Assembly (NCBI GenBank): GCA_035550055.1
Contig: DASZRO010000062.1
Span: 1 to 52,323, forward strand
Length of the DNA: 52,323 nucleotides
Direction of reading: 5' to 3'
Source: Mycobacteriales bacterium
GTDB taxonomy: Bacteria > Actinomycetota > Actinomycetes > JAFAQI01
Shown here: piece by piece, positions 44,136 to 52,323 of the stretch
How the letters are laid out: every line of letters begins with the position of its first letter
How positions within the stretch are numbered: the stretch's first letter is position 1
Made by a program: the position numbers and the translations under genes
The notes under the pieces: model-generated
The model's input: the letters and a program-made list of their open reading frames with translations, nothing else
Database searches by the model: none
What the model was told of the DNA's origin: nothing

Positions 44136-46217
44136 GTGACCGCAACGAGCGATCGGCTCGACTGGACCGAGACCGACGACCTGGCGGTGAAGGTGATCCG
44201 CGGCCTGGCCATGGACGCCGTGGAGGCGGCCGGCAACGGGCACCCGGGCACCGCGATGAGCCTGGCCCCGGCGGCGTACCTGCTCTTCCAGCGGCTGCTG
44301 CGCCACGACCCCACCGACCCGGGCTGGCTGGGCCGCGACCGGTTCGTGCTCAGCTGCGGGCATTCCAGCCTGACGCTCTACATCCAGCTGTTCCTGTCCG
44401 GCTATGGCCTGACGATCGAGGACTTGAAGCTGCTCCGGCAGTGGGGCTCGCTCACGCCGGGTCACCCGGAGCACGGCCACACCGCGGGCGTCGAGGTCAC
44501 GACCGGACCGCTCGGCCAGGGCGTCGCCAACGCGGTGGGCATGGCGATGGCCGCCCGCTACGAGCGCGGCCTGTTCGACCCGGACGCGGCGGCGGGTGAG
44601 AGCCCGTTCGACCACACGATCTGGTGCTTCGCCTCCGACGGCGACATGGAGGAGGGCATCTCCGGCGAGGCGAGCTCGATCGCCGGGCACCAGCAGCTCG
44701 GCAACCTGGTCGTGCTCTACGACGACAACCACATCTCGATCGAGGGCGACACCAAGGTCGCCTTCTCCGAAGACGTCGCCGCCCGCTACGAGGCCTACGG
44801 CTGGCACACGCTGCACGTGCCTGACGTCAACGACGTCCAGGCCGTGTACGACGCGCTCGTTGCCGCCCGCGCCGAGACCGAGCGGCCGACCCTGGTCGTC
44901 GTCCGGTCGATCATCGGCTGGCCCGCCCCCACCAAGCAGAACACCGGGAAGGCGCACGGCGCCGCGCTCGGCGCCGAGGAGATCGCGAAGACGAAGGAGA
45001 TCCTCGGGTTCGACCCGGCGGTCTCGTTCTACTGCCCGGAGGAGGTCCTGGCCCACACCCGCCAGGTGGTCGACCGCGGCCGCGCCGCCCACGCAGCGTG
45101 GCAGGAGCAGATGGACGGCTGGGCCAAGGCGGATCCGGCCCGCGCCGCCGAGCTACAGCGGATCAGCGAGCGCAAGCTGCCGGCCGGCTGGGACGCCAAG
45201 CTCCCCGACTTCGCCGGCGAGACATCGATCTCGACCCGCAAGGCCAGCGAAGCGGTCATCCAGGAGCTCGCCGCCGCGCTGCCCGAGCTGTGGGGCGGCT
45301 CGGCCGACCTCGCCGAGAGCAACAACACCGGCATCCACGGCGCGGACTCCTTCCTGCCGGAGGCGCACGGCGGCTCGCCGTACGGTCGTGTCCTGCACTT
45401 CGGGATCCGGGAGCACGCGATGGGCGCGATCCTGAACGGCATCACGCTGCACGGCGGGACCCGCGTGTTCGGCGGGACGTTCTTGACGTTCTCGGACTAC
45501 ATGCGCGGGTCGGTGCGGCTCGCCGCGCTCATGAAGCTGCCGGTGACCTACGTCTGGACCCACGACTCGATCGGCCTCGGCGAGGACGGCCCGACCCACC
45601 AGCCGATCGAGCACCTCGCCTCGCTGCGGGCCATCCCCGGACTCGACGTGGTGCGTCCGGCGGACGCCACCGAGACCACCGTCGCCTGGCGCACGATCAT
45701 CGAGCACACCGACCGCCCGGCGGGGCTGATCCTGAGCCGGCAGAACCTGCCGGTCATCGACCGCGCGACGCACGCCTCCGCCGAGGGCGTCGCACGCGGC
45801 GCTTACGTGCTCGCGGAGGCATCGACCGGCACCGCGGAGGTGATCATCATCTCGACCGGCAGTGAGGTGCCGATCGCGCTCGAGGCCCGGGAGCGGCTCG
45901 AGGCGGATGGCACGCCGACGCGCGTTGTCTCGATGCCCTGCCGGGAATGGTTCGAGGCGCAGGACGCTGCCTACCAGCAGGAGGTGTTGCCGCCGCGGAT
46001 CCGGGCCCGGGTCTCCGTCGAGGCGGCCGTCGCGATGGGGTGGCGCGACTTCGTCGGCGACCACGGTGAATGCCTGTCGATCGAGCACTTCGGCGCCAGC
46101 GCGCCGTACCAGATCCTGTTCGAGCAGTTCGGCTTCACCGCGGACCGCGTCGTCGCCGCCGCGCACGCCAGCTTGTCCAAGGTCGGTGCCACCAAGGGAT
46201 CGACCACCGGCAACTAG
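44136..46217 (+). CDS. tkt: Transketolase
   Basis: 693 residues from GTG 44136, with CAGGAG upstream. Thiamine-diphosphate binding and catalytic motifs are intact: [50 protein letters not shown] with the metal-binding segment [12 protein letters not shown], and in the pyrimidine domain [14 protein letters not shown] and [19 protein letters not shown]. It moves two-carbon units in the non-oxidative pentose phosphate pathway. It is first in a run of six pathway genes; the gap to tal is 50 bp. Confidence 0.98.
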   Translation: MTATSDRLDWTETDDLAVKVIRGLAMDAVEAAGNGHPGTAMSLAPAAYLLFQRLLRHDPTDPGWLGRDRFVLSCGHSSLTLYIQLFLSGYGLTIEDLKLLRQWGSLTPGHPEHGHTAGVEVTTGPLGQGVANAVGMAMAARYERGLFDPDAAAGESPFDHTIWCFASDGDMEEGISGEASSIAGHQQLGNLVVLYDDNHISIEGDTKVAFSEDVAARYEAYGWHTLHVPDVNDVQAVYDALVAARAETERPTLVVVRSIIGWPAPTKQNTGKAHGAALGAEEIAKTKEILGFDPAVSFYCPEEVLAHTRQVVDRGRAAHAAWQEQMDGWAKADPARAAELQRISERKLPAGWDAKLPDFAGETSISTRKASEAVIQELAAALPELWGGSADLAESNNTGIHGADSFLPEAHGGSPYGRVLHFGIREHAMGAILNGITLHGGTRVFGGTFLTFSDYMRGSVRLAALMKLPVTYVWTHDSIGLGEDGPTHQPIEHLASLRAIPGLDVVRPADATETTVAWRTIIEHTDRPAGLILSRQNLPVIDRATHASAEGVARGAYVLAEASTGTAEVIIISTGSEVPIALEARERLEADGTPTRVVSMPCREWFEAQDAAYQQEVLPPRIRARVSVEAAVAMGWRDFVGDHGECLSIEHFGASAPYQILFEQFGFTADRVVAAAHASLSKVGATKGSTTGN

Positions 46218-46267
46218 CCCGACCACCGCGAACACCACCCGGGACCTCGACACAAGGAGCGGTACAG

Positions 46268-47383
46268 ATGACCGACGCGCTCAAGCAGCTGTCCGACACG
46301 GGGGTCGCGATCTGGCTGGACGACCTCTCGCGGTCCCGGCTGGCCACGGGCAACCTCGCCGGCCTGGTCCGCGACAGCCACGTCGTGGGGATCACGACCA
46401 ACCCGACGATCTTCCAGAAGGCGATCAGCGGGAGCGAGACCTACGACGACCAGGTGCGCGACCTCGCCACCCGCGGCGTCACCGTCGAGGAGGCACTGCG
46501 TGCGATCACCGCCTTCGACGTCCGCGAAGCGTGCGACGTGCTCCGTCCCGCGTACGAGGCCAGCGGCGGCGTCGACGGTCGCGTCTCGATCGAGGTGAGC
46601 CCGGCGCTGGCGAACAACACCGAGGCCACGAGCGCGGAGGCGCGAGCGTTGTGGTGGCTGGTCGACCGACCCAACCTGTTCATCAAGATCCCGGCGACGA
46701 AGGCGGGCCTGCCGGCGATCGCGCAGGTGCTCTCCGAAGGCATCAGCGTCAACGTGACGCTGATCTTCTCCCTGGAGCGGTACGCCGAGGTCCTCGACGC
46801 CTTCATCGACGGCATCGAGCGCGCCCGGTTGGCCGGTCACGACCTGTCGAAGATCGGATCCGTCGGGTCGTTCTTCGTGTCCCGGGTCGACTCCGAGGTC
46901 GACGCCCGGCTGGACAAGATCGGCAGCGACGAGGCCAAGGCGCTGCGCGGCAAGGCCGCGATCGCCAACGCCCGGCTCGCCTTCGAGCTCTACGAACGCA
47001 AGCTCGACACGGACCGGTGGCGGGCGCTGCGCGAGGCCGGCGCGAAACCGCAGCGACCGCTGTGGGCGTCGACCTCGACCAAGGACCCGTCCTACGACGA
47101 CACGATGTATGTCGTCGAGCTGGTCACCGACGGGGTGGTCAACACGATGCCGGAGCCGACGATCCACGCGGTCGCCGATCACGGCAAGGTGACCGGCGAC
47201 ACGATCCGGCCCAACTACGCCGACGCCCACGAGGTGATGGACGCACTGGCGGACGTCGGCATCGACTTCGACGACGTCGTCCAGCTCCTCGAGGACGAAG
47301 GCGTCGGGAAGTTCGTCGCCTCCTGGAACGAGCTCACCGAGTCCACGAAGCAGGAGCTCGAGAAGCTGGCTGCCGCCAAGTGA
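46268..47383 (+). CDS. tal: Transaldolase
   Basis: 371 residues from ATG 46268 with AAGGAGCGG upstream. Typical actinomycete type: [15 protein letters not shown] near the N-terminus, the Schiff-base lysine in [29 protein letters not shown] and [12 protein letters not shown]. It transfers dihydroxyacetone units between sugar phosphates. The stop overlaps the pgi start (GTGA). Confidence 0.97.
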   Translation: MTDALKQLSDTGVAIWLDDLSRSRLATGNLAGLVRDSHVVGITTNPTIFQKAISGSETYDDQVRDLATRGVTVEEALRAITAFDVREACDVLRPAYEASGGVDGRVSIEVSPALANNTEATSAEARALWWLVDRPNLFIKIPATKAGLPAIAQVLSEGISVNVTLIFSLERYAEVLDAFIDGIERARLAGHDLSKIGSVGSFFVSRVDSEVDARLDKIGSDEAKALRGKAAIANARLAFELYERKLDTDRWRALREAGAKPQRPLWASTSTKDPSYDDTMYVVELVTDGVVNTMPEPTIHAVADHGKVTGDTIRPNYADAHEVMDALADVGIDFDDVVQLLEDEGVGKFVASWNELTESTKQELEKLAAAK

Positions 47384-48999
47384 GCTCGGACAGCGTGACC
47401 GCAGGCGGCGTCACCGTCACCTTCGCCGGCACCGACGTCGTCGCCGCCCGCGACCGGGCGCTCGCCGACAACATGGGCGTCGCGGCGCGCATCGCCGGCA
47501 AGGACGCCGGGCTGTGGGGACCCGAAGCCGCCGCTGAGGCCACCGTCCGGCTCGGCTGGCTCGACTGCACCACCGTCTCGCGTCCGCTGGTCGCGGAGAT
47601 CGAACAGCTGCGGGCCGACCTGCTCGGCCGCGGCGTCGATCACGTCGTACTCGCCGGGATGGGCGGGTCGTCGCTGGCCCCGGAAGTCATCGCCGCGACG
47701 TACGGCGTGGAGCTCGTCACCGTCGACACGACGGATCCGGGTCAGGTCGGCGCGGCCCTTCACGACCGGATCGAGCGCACCGTGGTCGTCGTGTCCAGCA
47801 AGAGCGGCGGCACCCTCGAGACCGACAGCCACCGGCGCGCCTACGAACAGGCGTTTCGCGACGCCGGTATCGATCCCGCCGAGCGCATCGTCGTCGTCAC
47901 GGACCCGGGATCGCCGCTGCACCGGATCGCCACTGACGCGGGATACCGTGTCTTCGAAGCGGACCCGAACGTCGGCGGCCGATACAGCGCGCTGACCGCG
48001 TTCGGGCTGGTCCCCAGCGGGCTTGCCGGCGTACCCGTCGGGGAGCTGCTCGACGCCGCGGAGGCGGTCTTCGCCACGCTGTCGGGCGACTACGGCAACG
48101 CGGCGGTCGCGCTCGGCGCCGCGCTCGGCGGGCTCGGCGTCGACGGTCACGACAAGGTCGTCATCGCCGACGGTGGCTCCACGATCGTCGGCTTCGGCGA
48201 CTGGGCCGAGCAGCTGATCGCCGAGTCGACGGGCAAGTCCGGGCGGGGGCTGCTGCCGGTGGTGGTCGAGTCCGTCGATGCTGCCGGGTTCACCCCACTC
48301 GCCGACACCCATCTGGTCACCATCGGCGCGACCGCACCGAGCGTCGGCACCTCGGTCGACGGACCGCTGGGCGCCCAGTTCCTCGCCTGGGAGTTCGCGA
48401 CCGCGGTCGCCGGCCGGATCTTCGGCATCGACCCGTTCAACCAGCCCAACGTGCAGGAGTCGAAGGACAACACGAAAGCCGTGCTCGAAGCCGCCGGCGA
48501 CGGCGACCTGCCGACCGGCACCCCCGCGTTCACCGACGGCCCGGTCGAGGTCTACGCCGACGCGGACGACCTCGCGGGAGCGACCGACCTCGCCGGCGTG
48601 ATCGATGCGCTGCTCGCCGCGGTTCCCGCCTCCGGCTACCTCGCCGTCATGGCCTACCTCGACCGGCTCGCCGACCACGACGCGGCCGGCATCCGCGCCG
48701 CTCTCGCGGCGCGCATCCCGCACCCGGTTACCTTCGGCTGGGCCCCGCGGTTCCTGCATTCGACCGGCCAGTTCCACAAAGGCGGCCCGCCAGTCGGCGT
48801 GTTCCTTCAGATCACCGGCGCGGTCACGACCGACGTCGCGATCCCCGGTCAGCCGTTCAGCTTCGGCCGGCTCCAGATGGCGCAGGCGCTCGGCGACCTC
48901 CAGGCGTTGCGCGCCCGGTCGCGCCCCGCCGTACGCCTTCACCTGACCGACCGCGCCGCGGGCATCGCGGCGCTGCTCAAGGCCGCGCGAAAGGGCTAG
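47380..48999 (+). CDS. pgi: Glucose-6-phosphate isomerase
   Basis: 539 residues from GTG 47380 overlapping the tal stop. It has two SIS domains: [16 protein letters not shown] and [16 protein letters not shown] in the first, [16 protein letters not shown], and later [18 protein letters not shown] and [16 protein letters not shown]. This layout is the actinomycete isomerase variant found between tal and zwf, not close to the E. coli Pgi. It links glycolysis with the pentose phosphate genes around it. Two bases separate it from zwf. Confidence 0.93.
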   Translation: MSSDSVTAGGVTVTFAGTDVVAARDRALADNMGVAARIAGKDAGLWGPEAAAEATVRLGWLDCTTVSRPLVAEIEQLRADLLGRGVDHVVLAGMGGSSLAPEVIAATYGVELVTVDTTDPGQVGAALHDRIERTVVVVSSKSGGTLETDSHRRAYEQAFRDAGIDPAERIVVVTDPGSPLHRIATDAGYRVFEADPNVGGRYSALTAFGLVPSGLAGVPVGELLDAAEAVFATLSGDYGNAAVALGAALGGLGVDGHDKVVIADGGSTIVGFGDWAEQLIAESTGKSGRGLLPVVVESVDAAGFTPLADTHLVTIGATAPSVGTSVDGPLGAQFLAWEFATAVAGRIFGIDPFNQPNVQESKDNTKAVLEAAGDGDLPTGTPAFTDGPVEVYADADDLAGATDLAGVIDALLAAVPASGYLAVMAYLDRLADHDAAGIRAALAARIPHPVTFGWAPRFLHSTGQFHKGGPPVGVFLQITGAVTTDVAIPGQPFSFGRLQMAQALGDLQALRARSRPAVRLHLTDRAAGIAALLKAARKG

Positions 49000-49001
49000 G
49001 T

Positions 49002-50540
49002 GTGACCGTTCCATCGGGCACCGCGGGCAACCCGCTGCGTGATCCGCGTGACCGGCGGCTGCCGCGTGTCCCCGGGCCGTGCGCGATCGTCGTGTTCGGC
49101 ATCACCGGTGACCTGGCGCGCAAGAAGCTGATCCCGGCGATCTACGACCTGTCCAACCGAGGTCTGCTGCCGCCCGGCTTCGCCCTGCTCGGCTTCGCGC
49201 GGCGCGACTGGGACACCGGCGACTTCGAGTCCCTCGCCCGCAAGTCCGCACAGGACCACGCCCGCACCGAGTTCCGCGAGGACGTCTGGAAACGGGTGGC
49301 CGCCTCGCTGCAGTTCCTGCCGGGCTCCTTCGACGACGACGAGGCGTTCGACAACCTCGCGACCTGCCTCGTCGAGCTCGAGACCAGCCACGGCATCCAA
49401 GGCAACGCCGCGTTCTACCTGTCGATCCCGCCGGCAGCCTTTCCGCTGGTGCTCAAGCAGATGCAGCGCACCGGCATGGCGGACAACGAGAAGTCCGGCG
49501 GCTGGCGGCGGGTCGTCGTCGAGAAGCCGTTCGGTCACGACCTCGCGTCGGCCCGCGACCTCAACGCGCTGGTCGACGAGGTGTTCTCCCCCGCCGACGT
49601 GTTCCGCATCGACCATTACCTGGGCAAGGAAACGGTGCAGAACATGTTGGCGCTGCGCTTCGCCAACACGCTGTTCGAGCCGATCTGGAACTCCAACTAC
49701 GTGGACTCGGTGCAGTTCACGATGGCCGAGGACGTCGGAATCGGCGGCCGTGCGGCGTTCTACGACAGCGCCGGCGCCGCGCGCGACGTGCTGCAGAACC
49801 ACATGCTTCAGCTGCTCGCGCTGACCGCGATGGAGGAGCCGGTCTCCTTCGACGCCGAAGCCATCCGCACCGAGAAGCTGAAGGTCCTCAACGCGATCTC
49901 GTTGCCGGACAACCTCGCTCGCTACGCGATCCGCGGCCAGTACGACCAGGGCTGGCTCGCCGGCGAACGGGTGCCGGCGTACCTCGACGAGGAGGGCATC
50001 CCGAAGGACTCCCGCACCGAGACCTACGCGGCGGTCCGCCTCGGCGTCGAGACCAGGCGCTGGGCGGGCGTGCCGTTCTACCTGCGTACCGGCAAGCGGC
50101 TGCCGCGACGGGTCACCGAGATCGCGGTGAGCTTCAAGACGGCACCGCACCTGCCGTTCGACGTCACCGACACCGTCGAGCTCGGCCACAACCAGCTCGT
50201 CGTACGCGTCCAGCCCGACGAGGGCGTGACGCTGCGCTTCGGGTCGAAGGTGCCCGGCTCGGCGATGGAAGTGCGCGACGTGTCGATGGACTTCCTGTAC
50301 GGCGAGGCGTTCACCGAGTCCTCGCCCGAGGCCTACGAGCGGCTCATCCTCGACGTCCTGCTCGGCGACGCGACGCTGTTCCCGCGCAACGAAGAGGTCC
50401 ACGCGTCGTGGCAGGTCATCGACCAGCTCGAAGAGTTCTGGGCGGGCACTCAACCGGAGAAGTACCGCGCCGGCGAGTGGGGGCCCCGAGGCGCCGACGA
50501 GATGCTCGCGGCGGACGGTCGCACCTGGCGACGCCCATGA
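49002..50540 (+). CDS. zwf: Glucose-6-phosphate dehydrogenase
   Basis: 512 residues from GTG 49002. The coenzyme loop IVVFGITGDLARKKLIPAI and the substrate motif RIDHYLGKETVQN with EKPFGHDLASA are intact, and the C-terminal domain has FYLRTGKRLPRR. It makes 6-phosphogluconolactone and NADPH, the entry to the oxidative branch. It is followed by opcA, needed for its activity in actinomycetes, through a very short bridging ORF. Confidence 0.98.
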   Translation: MTVPSGTAGNPLRDPRDRRLPRVPGPCAIVVFGITGDLARKKLIPAIYDLSNRGLLPPGFALLGFARRDWDTGDFESLARKSAQDHARTEFREDVWKRVAASLQFLPGSFDDDEAFDNLATCLVELETSHGIQGNAAFYLSIPPAAFPLVLKQMQRTGMADNEKSGGWRRVVVEKPFGHDLASARDLNALVDEVFSPADVFRIDHYLGKETVQNMLALRFANTLFEPIWNSNYVDSVQFTMAEDVGIGGRAAFYDSAGAARDVLQNHMLQLLALTAMEEPVSFDAEAIRTEKLKVLNAISLPDNLARYAIRGQYDQGWLAGERVPAYLDEEGIPKDSRTETYAAVRLGVETRRWAGVPFYLRTGKRLPRRVTEIAVSFKTAPHLPFDVTDTVELGHNQLVVRVQPDEGVTLRFGSKVPGSAMEVRDVSMDFLYGEAFTESSPEAYERLILDVLLGDATLFPRNEEVHASWQVIDQLEEFWAGTQPEKYRAGEWGPRGADEMLAADGRTWRRP

Positions 50541-50566
50541 CCGGCAACTGGACGGTGGACGACTGA
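50537..50566 (+). other. Nine-codon ORF bridging zwf and opcA
   Basis: ATG 50537 overlaps the zwf stop as ATGA; the frame reads MTGNWTVDD and stops at 50564-50566, where TGATG overlaps the opcA start. It exactly spans the 25-bp gap and could carry ribosomes from zwf to opcA. Chance cannot be excluded for so short a frame. Confidence 0.4.
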
Positions 50567-51546
50567 TGGCGACGACACTGTGGGACACCACCGGCAGCGA
50601 TGTCGTGAAGGCCCTGCTCGCCGAGCGCCGGGCCGCCGGTGCGCTCGCGTCCGGGCTCGCGCTGACGCTGGTGGCCGTCGTCGACGAGCGGCGGGTGCAA
50701 GAGGCGGAGCAGGCAGCGACCATCGCCGCGGCCGCCCACCCTTGCCGGCTGGTGATGATCGTGCGTCACTCGATCAACGCCGAGAGCCGACTGGACGCCG
50801 AAGTGCAGATCGGCGGACGCCTCGGTTCGACGGAGGCCGTCGTGATGCGCATGTACGGCCGGCTCGGGCTGCACGCGGAGTCGGTCGTGCTGCCGCTGCT
50901 GGCCCCGGACGCGCCGGTCGTCACCTGGTGGCACGGGCCTCCCCCGGCCGAGATCGCGACCGACGCGCTCGGCGTGCTCGCGAACCGGCGCGTCACCGAC
51001 TCCTCGCTCGCGGACACCCCGATGGACGCCTTGCGGACCCGCGCCGCCGACTTCGTGTCCGGTGACACCGATCTGGTCTGGACCCGCGCGACGCCGTGGC
51101 GCGCGCTTCTCGCCTCGGCCCTCGACGGGATCGACGGGACGCCGGTCTCCGCGTCGGTGTCCGCCGCAGCGGGCAACGCGACGGCCGCCCTCCTGGCCGG
51201 CTGGCTCGGCTCGCGGCTGTCCGTGACCAGCACGCTCGACGAGACCGGCGGGCCGGGCATCACCGCCGCCGAAGTGGTGATGCGACAGCCCGACGGCAAG
51301 GACTGCCCGATCCGGATCGACCGGCCGGACGGGGTGTCGGCGACCTTCACCCGGGGAGACGAAGACCGTCGGGTGCTGCCGCTGCCGCGCCGCGAGCTCG
51401 GCGACCTCCTCGCCGAGGAGCTGCGCCGCATGGACCCCGACCCGGTCTACGCCGACGCGCTCACCCACAGCACGGGCGTGAGCGTCGACACGACGCCACG
51501 GTCGCGGGTGTTGGTGTGGCGGGACCCGGCCCTCGCGGACTCATGA
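50566..51546 (+). CDS. opcA: OpcA, glucose-6-phosphate dehydrogenase assembly protein
   Basis: 326 residues from ATG 50566. The family pattern is present: N-terminal WDTTGSDVVKALLAERRAAG, then AHPCRLVMIV and LLAPDAPVVTWWHGPPP, and GLTLV-like core segments. In actinomycetes and cyanobacteria OpcA is required for assembly or activity of Zwf. The stop overlaps the pgl start (ATGA). No catalytic motif is expected. Confidence 0.95.
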   Translation: MATTLWDTTGSDVVKALLAERRAAGALASGLALTLVAVVDERRVQEAEQAATIAAAAHPCRLVMIVRHSINAESRLDAEVQIGGRLGSTEAVVMRMYGRLGLHAESVVLPLLAPDAPVVTWWHGPPPAEIATDALGVLANRRVTDSSLADTPMDALRTRAADFVSGDTDLVWTRATPWRALLASALDGIDGTPVSASVSAAAGNATAALLAGWLGSRLSVTSTLDETGGPGITAAEVVMRQPDGKDCPIRIDRPDGVSATFTRGDEDRRVLPLPRRELGDLLAEELRRMDPDPVYADALTHSTGVSVDTTPRSRVLVWRDPALADS

Positions 51547-52265
51547 CGGCGCCGCTCGTCGCGGTCCATCGGGACGCGATGCTGCTCGCGCAGGCCGTCG
51601 CGGCACGGATCATCAGCGGGATCGCCGACGCGCAGGCCGAGCGTGGCACCGCCTCGATCGTGCTGACCGGAGGCGGGATCGGCGGCGCCACGCTTCGCGA
51701 GCTCGCCGCGGCGCCCGCGCGCGACGCGATCGACTGGGCGATGCTGGACGTCTGGTGGGGTGACGAGCGGTTCCTGCCGGCGGGCAGCCCGGATCGCAAC
51801 GAGACCCAGGCGCGGGAAGCCCTCCTCGCCCACGTCCCGCTCGACCCGCAGCGCGTTCACCCGATGGCGGCGGCCAACGACGAACCTGCGGACGACCTCG
51901 ACGCCGCCGCCGCGGCGTACGCCGCCGAGCTGCATGCGGCAGGCGATCCCACCTTCGACATCCTGCTGCTCGGCGTCGGACCCGACGGGCACGTGGCATC
52001 GCTGTTCCCCGGGGCCGCGGGCCTCGGCGACGACCGGTCCGTCGTACCGGTCCGGGGGGCAGCCAAGCCGCCGCCGAACCGGATCTCGCTCGGGCTGTCC
52101 ACGATCAACCGGGCCCGGGAGGTCTGGCTCATCGCGGCCGGCGAGGAGAAGGCCGCCGCGGTGAAGGCAGCGCTCGCCGGCGACGCAGACCTGCCCGCCG
52201 CCGCCGTCCACGGCCGAAGCGCGACGAAGTGGCTGCTCGACCGCGCCGCCGCCTCCGCCCTCTGA
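51543..52265 (+). CDS. pgl: 6-Phosphogluconolactonase
   Basis: 240 residues from ATG 51543. Family motifs: SIVLTGGGIGGATLRELA, WWGDERFLPAGSPDRN and LLLGVGPDGHVASLFPG. It hydrolyses 6-phosphogluconolactone from Zwf to 6-phosphogluconate. It is last in the tkt-to-pgl run, followed by a strong hairpin terminator. No 6-phosphogluconate dehydrogenase gene is in the window. Confidence 0.97.
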   Translation: MTAPLVAVHRDAMLLAQAVAARIISGIADAQAERGTASIVLTGGGIGGATLRELAAAPARDAIDWAMLDVWWGDERFLPAGSPDRNETQAREALLAHVPLDPQRVHPMAAANDEPADDLDAAAAAYAAELHAAGDPTFDILLLGVGPDGHVASLFPGAAGLGDDRSVVPVRGAAKPPPNRISLGLSTINRAREVWLIAAGEEKAAAVKAALAGDADLPAAAVHGRSATKWLLDRAAASAL

Positions 52266-52280
52266 CCCACTCCCGTACCC

Positions 52281-52323
52281 GTCGAGCCCAACGTTGTTGG
52301 TCTTTCAGCGAGGCTGAAAGACA
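52281..52323 (+). terminator. Hairpin terminator after pgl (copy 2 of a repeated element), cut by window end
   Basis: GTCTTTCAGC (52300-52309) pairs with GCTGAAAGAC (52313-52322) around GAG. The 5' flank GTCGAGCCCAACG (52281-52293) and TTGGTCTTTCA match the osmC terminator in the same orientation relative to transcription. The right side continues beyond the window. Confidence 0.8.

Overview
This is a 52.3 kb piece of a high-GC (about 70%) actinomycete chromosome (Actinomycetota). The assignment rests on gene content and style: murT-gatD; the gene order sufR-sufB-sufD-Rieske-sufC-sufS-sufU-sufT; tkt-tal-pgi-zwf-opcA-pgl next to ctaB; an acnR-like gene in front of acn; many GTG starts; and many 4-bp stop/start overlaps. 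The species cannot be named. No rRNA, tRNA, CRISPR array, prophage or transposase gene was seen. The window is mostly ordinary core chromosome.

Layout. 1-2333: tldD (5' end cut by the window edge) and tldE. 2352-4751, minus strand: dodecin, a Crp/Fnr regulator and a fused siroheme synthase. 4792-7323, minus: a cytosine-salvage operon of NCS1 permease, yeast-type cytosine deaminase and uracil phosphoribosyltransferase, which should turn imported cytosine into uracil and then UMP. 7519-8094: two small conserved-looking proteins. 8145-12181, plus: a GH15 glycosidase, a small membrane protein and murT-gatD (lipid II amidation). 12120-16791, minus: a large membrane protein with a degenerate alkaline-phosphatase-like domain, then an M16 peptidase pair (one active, one without the zinc motif). 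16816-20055: acyl-CoA synthetase, OsmC protein and zinc alcohol dehydrogenase. 20143-25128, plus: acnR-like regulator and aconitase, an atypical SDR and a methyltransferase. 25288-31115, minus: ABC exporter, acyl-CoA dehydrogenase, enoyl-CoA hydratase-like protein, a small HTH protein and an ABC-F ATPase. 31144-32517, plus: MFS transporter.

32507-38903 is the complete minus-strand SUF iron-sulfur assembly operon led by its regulator sufR. It is divergent from a two-gene ABC transporter (39074-40764). A DHA2-type MFS pump and a ferritin-like protein follow on the minus strand, then ctaB (heme O synthase). 44136-52265, plus: pentose-phosphate genes tkt, tal, pgi, zwf, opcA and pgl, nearly all translationally coupled, which form the NADPH-producing and sugar-rearranging block.

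The most interesting non-genic signals are: (i) a 95-bp hairpin-capable element with 23-bp arms between sufR and the ABC transporter; (ii) two copies of a terminator-like hairpin sharing a conserved 13-base 5' flank, one after osmC and one after pgl; (iii) a probable CTG start codon in a CTGA overlap; (iv) a 9-codon ORF that exactly bridges zwf and opcA; and (v) two palindromes in the acnR promoter. Among proteins, the notable ones are the Fcy1-like cytosine deaminase, an SDR without the catalytic Tyr/Lys, and MurT with an incomplete zinc ribbon.
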